NCBI GenBank assembly: GCA_046349915.1
Contig: JAXMBL010000006.1
Span: 1 to 64,000 of the forward strand
Source of the DNA: CAIXSC01 sp046349915
Lineage (GTDB): Bacteria > Planctomycetota > Planctomycetia > Pirellulales > Pirellulaceae
Length of the DNA stretch: 64,000 bases
Direction of reading: 5' to 3'
In this document: positions 59,517-64,000 of the stretch, one piece after another
How positions within the stretch are numbered: the first letter of the stretch is position 1
Layout: each line of letters begins with the position of its first letter
Translations under genes and position numbers: made by a program
The notes under the pieces: generated by a model
The model's database searches: none
What the model saw: only the letters and a program-made list of their open reading frames with translations
What the model was told of the DNA's origin: nothing

Positions 59517-60566
59517 ATGAGCGATCGCTCTTCGACCGACTTCAGTCGCTACGCTCGCCAGATGCGTTACTCGCCTTTGGGCGAGTCGGGTCAGCGCAAA
59601 CTCTCGGAATCGCGCGCTCTAGTTTGTGGTCTCGGCGCGCTCGGGTCGGTGATCGCCAACACCTTGGCACGGGCGGGCGTGGGGCATTTGCGTATCGTCG
59701 ATCGCGATTTCCTGGAACTCAACAACCTCCAACGTCAGGTTCTTTATGACGAATCGGATGTGCGGGCGGGGTTGCCGAAGGCGATCGCGGCGGCGGAGAA
59801 ACTCCGTCAGATCAATTCGATGATCGAGATCGAACCGATTGTCGCGGATGTCGATTATCGCAACGTGCGGGAGTTGACTCGCGACATCGATGTGATTGTC
59901 GACGGGACCGACAATTTCGAGATCCGCTTTCTACTGAATGACGCATCGCTCAAGTCCGGCATACCGTGGATCTACGGCGGTTGTTTGGGCGCCGAGGGGC
60001 AGACCATGACGATCCTGCCCGGCGAAACGGCGTGCTTGCGCTGCCTGATGCGAGAAGCGCCGCCGCCGGGGACCACGGACAGTTGCGACACTGCGGGCAT
60101 CCTGGGGCCCATCATCAACGTGATTGCCTCGATAGAAGCTTGCGAGGCGTTGAAGATCTTGGCGGGCAGGAAAGAAGCGACCAGTCGAGTGCTGCAAGTC
60201 TTCGACCTCTGGGACAATCGCACTCGCCAGGTGCGATTGGAGGCCTTACGAGCGGCCGCGGCGGACTGTCCCGCTTGCTCCGGCCGCGAGTTCCCTTGGT
60301 TGGACGGTGCTCGGGGTACGCACACGGCGGTGCTCTGCGGGCGCAACTCGGTGCAATTGATTTTTCCCGATCAACCGTCCCCGTCCCTAGAACAACTGGC
60401 CGTTAAACTGGCCGCCGTTGGCGCCGTTTCAGGAAATCGCCATTTGTTGCGGCTGAATGTCGATAAGTACATTTTCACGCTCTTTCCCGACGGACGCGCT
60501 ATTGTGGGTGGAACGAGCGACGTGGCCGAGGCGCGGAGTGCTTACGCTCGGTATCTGGGGAATTAG
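59517..60566 (+). CDS. E1-like adenylyltransferase (MoeB/ThiF family)
   Basis: The 349-residue protein begins MSDRSSTDFSRYARQMR. It has the ATP-binding GxGxxG (LVCGLGALGSVIANTLARAGVG), the E1 core (LRIVDRDFLELNNLQRQVLYDESDV; VIVDGTDNFEIRFLLND) and zinc ligands CLRC and CPAC. A Cys in SCDTAGILG is a plausible catalytic position. The C-terminal approximately 70 residues form an extra small domain ending in FTLFPDGRAIVGGTSD. It activates the C-terminus of a small sulfur-carrier protein; no ThiS/MoaD gene is visible nearby. It is 9 bases ahead of the NifS-like gene, so the two are cotranscribed. Confidence 0.9.
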   Translation: MSDRSSTDFSRYARQMRYSPLGESGQRKLSESRALVCGLGALGSVIANTLARAGVGHLRIVDRDFLELNNLQRQVLYDESDVRAGLPKAIAAAEKLRQINSMIEIEPIVADVDYRNVRELTRDIDVIVDGTDNFEIRFLLNDASLKSGIPWIYGGCLGAEGQTMTILPGETACLRCLMREAPPPGTTDSCDTAGILGPIINVIASIEACEALKILAGRKEATSRVLQVFDLWDNRTRQVRLEALRAAAADCPACSGREFPWLDGARGTHTAVLCGRNSVQLIFPDQPSPSLEQLAVKLAAVGAVSGNRHLLRLNVDKYIFTLFPDGRAIVGGTSDVAEARSAYARYLGN

Positions 60567-60575
60567 GACCAATCC

Positions 60576-61712
60576 ATGCGGCATGTTTATCTCGATTACA
60601 ACACGACGACCCCAGTTGCTCCCGCGGTGCGCGACGCCATGTGGAGCTTCCTGGGAGACCATTACGGCAGTCCCGCCAGCAGCTATGCCTTGGGACGAGC
60701 GACGCAGGAAGCGGTCGAGGACGCGCGCGAGCAAGTTGGCGCTCTGATTGGGGCCGATCGAGAAGAGATTGTCTTCACGTCGGGAGGGACGGAGAGCAAC
60801 AACTTTGCCTTAAAGGGCATCATGCTCCGCCAGGCCATCGAGTTGGGCGGCCATCTGGTGGTTTCGAACATCGAGCATGGCGCTGTCATGGAACCAGCTC
60901 GTTTTCTGGAACGACTGGGCTACGAGTTGACGATCGTCCCCGTCGACTCCCAAGGCTGCGTCTCGCCTCAAGCGGTTGCGGAAGCATTGAGGCCCAATAC
61001 CTTGTTGGTCAGCGTCGTGCATGCCAACCACGAAGTGGGCTCGATTCAGCCGATCGCGGAAATCGCGGAACTGTGCCGATCGCGGGGGATTCCTTTGCAC
61101 GCCGACGCAGCGCAGTCCGCGGGAAAAATCCGCGTGAATGTCGACGAACTGGGAGTCGACTTGCTGTCGTTGTCGGCTCACAAAATGTATGGTCCCAAAG
61201 GGGTCGGCGCCTTGTTTGTTCGCGGAGGCATGCGACTGGAACCATTGATCCATGGTATTGGACATGAAGGAGGCCTGCGGGGCGGCATGGAGAATGTTCC
61301 CGGCATCATGGGCATGGGTCGAGCCGCCTCGTTGGCCGCCAAGATGCTGGACGAAATCCAACCCCGCATGACGGAACTCAGCGAACGCTTGCTCGATCAA
61401 CTGCGGGACGGCATCGGCGACGAATTGCGAGTCCACGGCGACCTCGCGCCTCGCTTGCCCAATACGTTGAGCGTGAACTTCCCAGGCGTCAACGCCGCCA
61501 AACTCTTGCAACTGGCCCCTGAAGTAGCCGCTTGGACCGCTGCTTCCCCCTACGACGATTTAGCCGGCGCCTCGCCGACGCTCAACGCCATGAAGGTTCG
61601 TCCCGAACACTCCGTGGGAACCGTCCGATTGAGCGTGGGTTGGTATACCGCAGAGGACGAAATCGACTTTGCCGCCAGTCGACTGCTCGACGCTTGGGAA
61701 CGACTCAAATAA
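60576..61712 (+). CDS. NifS/IscS-like PLP enzyme lacking the catalytic cysteine
   Basis: The 378-residue fold type I enzyme aligns closely with cysteine desulfurases: VYLDYNTTTPVAPAV, TSGGTESNNFALKG, His101 in NIEHGAVMEP, VHANHEVGSIQPI, Asp177 and Gln180 in HADAAQSAGK, PLP Lys203 in SLSAHKMYGPKGVG. The loop that should carry SGSAC reads AAWTAASPYDDLAGASPTL (318-336), with no Cys; the only cysteines are 128 and 167, far from it. PLP chemistry is therefore likely, but persulfide transfer is not. TAGGA lies seven bases before the ATG. Confidence 0.9.
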   Translation: MRHVYLDYNTTTPVAPAVRDAMWSFLGDHYGSPASSYALGRATQEAVEDAREQVGALIGADREEIVFTSGGTESNNFALKGIMLRQAIELGGHLVVSNIEHGAVMEPARFLERLGYELTIVPVDSQGCVSPQAVAEALRPNTLLVSVVHANHEVGSIQPIAEIAELCRSRGIPLHADAAQSAGKIRVNVDELGVDLLSLSAHKMYGPKGVGALFVRGGMRLEPLIHGIGHEGGLRGGMENVPGIMGMGRAASLAAKMLDEIQPRMTELSERLLDQLRDGIGDELRVHGDLAPRLPNTLSVNFPGVNAAKLLQLAPEVAAWTAASPYDDLAGASPTLNAMKVRPEHSVGTVRLSVGWYTAEDEIDFAASRLLDAWERLK

Positions 61713-61713
61713 G

Positions 61714-61854
61714 GTAGCCCGCTCGCTTCGCGAGCGGATAAGCCGCGCGGCCGGCGAGCGCCCTTTGCCGCCAGCCAAACCGTGTCGTGAGCCGCTTAAT
61801 GCTCAAAAATCGCCGCTCGACGCAACGGATCGACGGACTGGTAGTCCGTCGTAC
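61714..61854 (+). repeat. Composite palindromic element, copy 2 (left arm of inverted pair)
   Basis: The 141 bases start GTAGCCCGCTCGCTTCGCGA and end with a GACGGACT palindrome (61832-61850) and GTAC. The inverted complement at 63092-63232 has exactly the same length and about 16 differences by eye. The pair frames the C-terminal-heme protein gene. Confidence 0.88.
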
Positions 61855-61954
61855 ACGTTTGCCTCGACCCTACGACTCGGCTAGTCTAAACTAGTCATAA
61901 ATTAAAGTCGTCTTGGGCCGAACTCGACCAAATCAGGTCAACGGAGCCAATCCT

Positions 61955-63067
61955 GTGGGCAATAACACGAGCAATGGGTCGGGGCAGCAGAAGTTCATCG
62001 AGGGGCGAGTGCACCATCGGGCCGCGACCAGACTAAGCACAAGACTCGCCTGTGTCCGCGAATCCCGAATAACTCGCACCGCATCCCTGGTCGGTCTGGC
62101 CGCCGTTTCCGGCCTTCTGCTGGCGGCGATCGCTTCCCCTTGGAACGCGTGGGGGCAAACCAAGGGTAGCAAGACGGTGAAGCGAGCCGCCGCTCCCAAA
62201 TACTCGGCGTCTGACATCAAAGGCGTCTACTTCGAAGACATTTTTGATGGCAAAGTACTGGCGGGCGAGCGTCCCGCGAACTTTGGCGCGGCGGTCGCGG
62301 GCGGCGGCAAGACGGCTGGGGGAAGCGTGGCCGTGGCTGGCGGCGGTGGCGGTGGTGACGGGGGCGGCTCGGGGGCCAGTTGGTCCAAGTTGATTTCCGC
62401 GTCCACGATCGAAGACGAAGTTAAGGGACTCAAGCTGCAAGTCGACAAGACGGTGACGACCCCCACCGAATTCGCGGGCAAGGGCTACAAGGAAGCCAGA
62501 CGCAACTTCATGATGCTCGCCATGTTGTTCGCCATCATAGGCGAATATGACGGCGAAGTTCGCTGGAAACAACATGCTCCCACGGCGCGTGAGTTGTTCG
62601 CCCGCACTTCGGCCAACGCCAAAGTGGGGACTCAGCAGGTTTACAACGAAGCAAAACTGCGCAAGACCGATTTGGAGGAATTGCTGGGCGGGAATCTGTC
62701 GGCCAAAGGGAGCGGCGAAGTCAAATTCACTTGGGGCTCTGTGTGCGACCGCAGCCCGTTGATGCAGCGGCTGGAAATGGGGCTGGAACCTCGTCTGCAA
62801 CAGTGGACCGCCAGCAAGGCGGAATTCATGGGTAAGAAGGACGAGATCCTCCGCGAAGCCGAGTTGTTCGTGGTGATGGGGCACGTGCTGATGCAAGAAG
62901 GAATGGACGACGCCGAAGACGCGGAATACAAGACCTTTTGTGAGATGCTGAAGAAGGCAGCCTTGGATGTGGTCGACGCCGTGAAGTTGGGCAACGACGA
63001 GCAGGCGAGAAAAGCGGTGGGGACGATCAGCAAGTCGTGTGCGGACTGCCACGACAAATACCGCTAG
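61955..63067 (+). CDS. Exported protein with C-terminal CxxCH (cytochrome c'-like)
   Basis: From the GTG at 61955 (GGAG eight bases upstream) the protein has 370 residues. A hydrophobic signal or anchor (ASLVGLAAVSGLLLAAIAS) lies about 45 residues in. A Gly-rich segment (AGGGGGGDGGGSG) then separates it from a largely helical domain with several Met/Glu helices. The end reads KSCADCHDKYR, a CxxCH near the C-terminus as in cytochrome c' and related class II cytochromes. Heme binding is therefore likely, but the domain is longer than cytochrome c'. The gene is alone between the two inverted composite repeats. Confidence 0.8.
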   Translation: MGNNTSNGSGQQKFIEGRVHHRAATRLSTRLACVRESRITRTASLVGLAAVSGLLLAAIASPWNAWGQTKGSKTVKRAAAPKYSASDIKGVYFEDIFDGKVLAGERPANFGAAVAGGGKTAGGSVAVAGGGGGGDGGGSGASWSKLISASTIEDEVKGLKLQVDKTVTTPTEFAGKGYKEARRNFMMLAMLFAIIGEYDGEVRWKQHAPTARELFARTSANAKVGTQQVYNEAKLRKTDLEELLGGNLSAKGSGEVKFTWGSVCDRSPLMQRLEMGLEPRLQQWTASKAEFMGKKDEILREAELFVVMGHVLMQEGMDDAEDAEYKTFCEMLKKAALDVVDAVKLGNDEQARKAVGTISKSCADCHDKYR

Positions 63068-63091
63068 CACCTGGTCGCCTGGACGAATTCC

Positions 63092-63232
63092 GTACGACAG
63101 ACTTCTAGTCCGTCGATCCAGTCCGTCGAGCGTCGACTTTTGAGCACTAAGCGGCCCACAACGCGGTTTGGCTGGCGGCGAGGAGCGCTCGTCGGCCGCG
63201 CGGCTTATCCGCTCGCGAAGCGAGCGGGCTAC
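63092..63232 (-). repeat. Composite palindromic element, copy 3 (right arm of inverted pair)
   Basis: On the minus strand this matches the 61714 copy over all 141 bases with about 16 differences. It includes the CCGCTCGC-GAA-GCGAGCGG hairpin and a GACGGACT palindrome (63096-63114). It begins 24 bases after the stop of the heme protein gene. Confidence 0.88.
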
Positions 63233-63265
63233 CTCTGTGCGACGCCGTCGCTGGCTGAATTTCCT

Positions 63266-63300
63266 GATCAGTGCAGATCAGTGAAGATCAGTGTTCCCCC
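63266..63300 (+). repeat. GATCAGTG-type tandem repeat
   Basis: GATCAGTG is repeated three times with CA/AA spacers, then TTCCCCC. The final 23 bases match the arms of the inverted repeat at 40740 and 40792. It lies in the non-coding stretch before the dehydratase gene. Confidence 0.65.
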
Positions 63301-63340
63301 CCATCACGGACATCCAGTTCCGATGTACGCTGCGACGATC

Positions 63341-63359
63341 GACAGACTGGAAGTCCGTC
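63341..63359 (+). repeat. GACGGACT palindrome, further copy
   Basis: GACAGACTGGAAGTCCGTC, with one stem mismatch, followed by GTAC, is another single copy of the 4157-type palindrome. It lies about 120 bases upstream of the dehydratase start. Confidence 0.75.
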
Positions 63360-63478
63360 GTACGCGTTCCAGCCAGTGAAATCACGAACGACGCGTATCG
63401 TCCACGCGGCGAGAGCGGGCTACAATAACTGACCATTTCCCCTGTTATCGGCCCTCTTTTCAAGGTTCGACGAATACC

Positions 63479-64000
63479 GTGTCTTCCTCCGAGTTGTTTG
63501 CTTCCGCCAGCCAAGATTCCCTGTACGACATTCATACTCACGGCGAGGGGCCGCGCGGCAAGTTGCCGTTGACCGACGAGATTCTCAGGAATTGGTCGAG
63601 CGGCGATTTGTTTGGCTGGACGCAAAACGCCGGCATGGGTTGGAACCCCGACGAACTCACCGGTCCACAGTATCTATTGTTGAGCACTCAGGGAGGCGTG
63701 CGAGCTCCCGACGGCAAACCGATCGCCTTGGGTTATCATACGGGGCATTGGGAAGTCGGATTGCTGATCCAAGAGGCGGCTCGCGAGATCAAGGCCGCGG
63801 GAGGGGTTCCTTTCGCTGCTTTCGTCTCTGATCCATGCGATGGTCGGACGCAGGGCACGACCGGCATGTTTGACAGTCTGCCTTATCGCAACGACGCCGC
63901 CCTGGTCTTCCGACGCTTGATTCGCTCCCTGCCGACGCGAGATGGCGTACTCGGAGTTGCGACTTGCGACAAAGGCTTGCCCGCCATGATGATCGCCTTG
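63479..64000 (+). CDS. YjhG/YagF-type sugar-acid dehydratase, 5' part only
   Basis: The gene starts at a GTG and runs off the window after 174 codons. The start of the translation follows the YjhG/YagF family of IlvD/Edd dehydratases, which dehydrate sugar acids such as D-xylonate: DIHTHGEGPRGKLPLTDEIL, GDLFGWTQNAGMGWNPDEL, GYHTGHWEVGLLIQEAA, DPCDGRTQGTTGMFDSLPYR and VATCDKGLPAMM. Cysteines in DPCDGRTQG and ATCDKG are candidate iron-sulfur ligands. A substrate call beyond sugar-acid dehydratase is not supported. Confidence 0.9.
   Translation, partial: MSSSELFASASQDSLYDIHTHGEGPRGKLPLTDEILRNWSSGDLFGWTQNAGMGWNPDELTGPQYLLLSTQGGVRAPDGKPIALGYHTGHWEVGLLIQEAAREIKAAGGVPFAAFVSDPCDGRTQGTTGMFDSLPYRNDAALVFRRLIRSLPTRDGVLGVATCDKGLPAMMIAL

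Overview
The window reads as a chromosomal segment of a planctomycete, probably a Pirellulales-like member of the Planctomycetia. The evidence is four DUF1501 (Tat-exported, sulfatase-like) genes, three DUF1549/DUF1553 cytochrome-like genes, a PPC-domain protein, a planctomycete-type sigma factor, an EF-hand/deiodinase-like redoxin, several small conserved planctomycete proteins, and a high-GC genome with many short palindromic repeats. The assignment rests on family content; no rRNA is present.

Layout. 0-4.3 kb: tRNA-Asn, an IS4-family element with clear ends (762-2304), csrA, one small conserved gene and much repeat-rich non-coding DNA. 4.3-10.7 kb: a chaperone locus groEL1-groES-groEL2-dnaJ-grpE-zinc ribbon, headed by a good sigma-54-type promoter motif. 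10.7-13.4 kb: a BlaI/M56 sensor-repressor pair whose sensor is cut by an in-frame TAG, with a three-half-site operator. 13.7-19.2 kb: DUF1549/1553, DUF1501 and PPC exported proteins. 19.2-21 kb: two polysaccharide genes on the minus strand. 21.2-30.2 kb: two more DUF1501/DUF1549 groups, a WD40 protein and two small proteins. 30.3-40.7 kb: a His-rich heavy-metal RND efflux operon plus a ClC channel, bounded by two direct copies of an approximately 0.8-1.1 kb segment carrying a 5'-truncated gene. 40.9-46.3 kb: AAA ATPase, DUF1501, EF-hand/deiodinase-like protein, sigma factor and response regulator, all on the minus strand. 46.5-55.4 kb: PhyH dioxygenase, a large exported protein, a BON protein, a lipoprotein, a giant secretin and a small membrane protein. 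55.6-61.7 kb: uvrA, a GH2-like fragment protein, an E1-like (MoeB/ThiF) enzyme and a NifS-like enzyme lacking the catalytic cysteine, all in one direction. 61.7-63.2 kb: a C-terminal-heme protein framed by 141-bp inverted repeats. The window ends inside a YjhG/YagF-type dehydratase.

How it works together. The chaperone block is a protein-folding operon. The BlaI/M56 pair is a proteolysis-relieved repressor circuit. The DUF1549/DUF1501 pairs are exported modules whose function is not established. The efflux operon (His/Cys-rich protein, adaptor, RND pump, His-rich lipoprotein) exports a transition metal. The secretin and its lipoprotein neighbour form part of an outer-membrane secretion or pilus apparatus.

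Most unusual points: the Cys-less NifS/E1/GH2-like cluster behind uvrA; the deiodinase-like fold with Cys at the selenocysteine position, joined to EF-hands; the inverted-repeat-framed cytochrome gene; the direct repeats framing the metal module; hairpin repeats whose arms covary; and the sigma-54 motif at groEL1. All identities and counts were made by eye.
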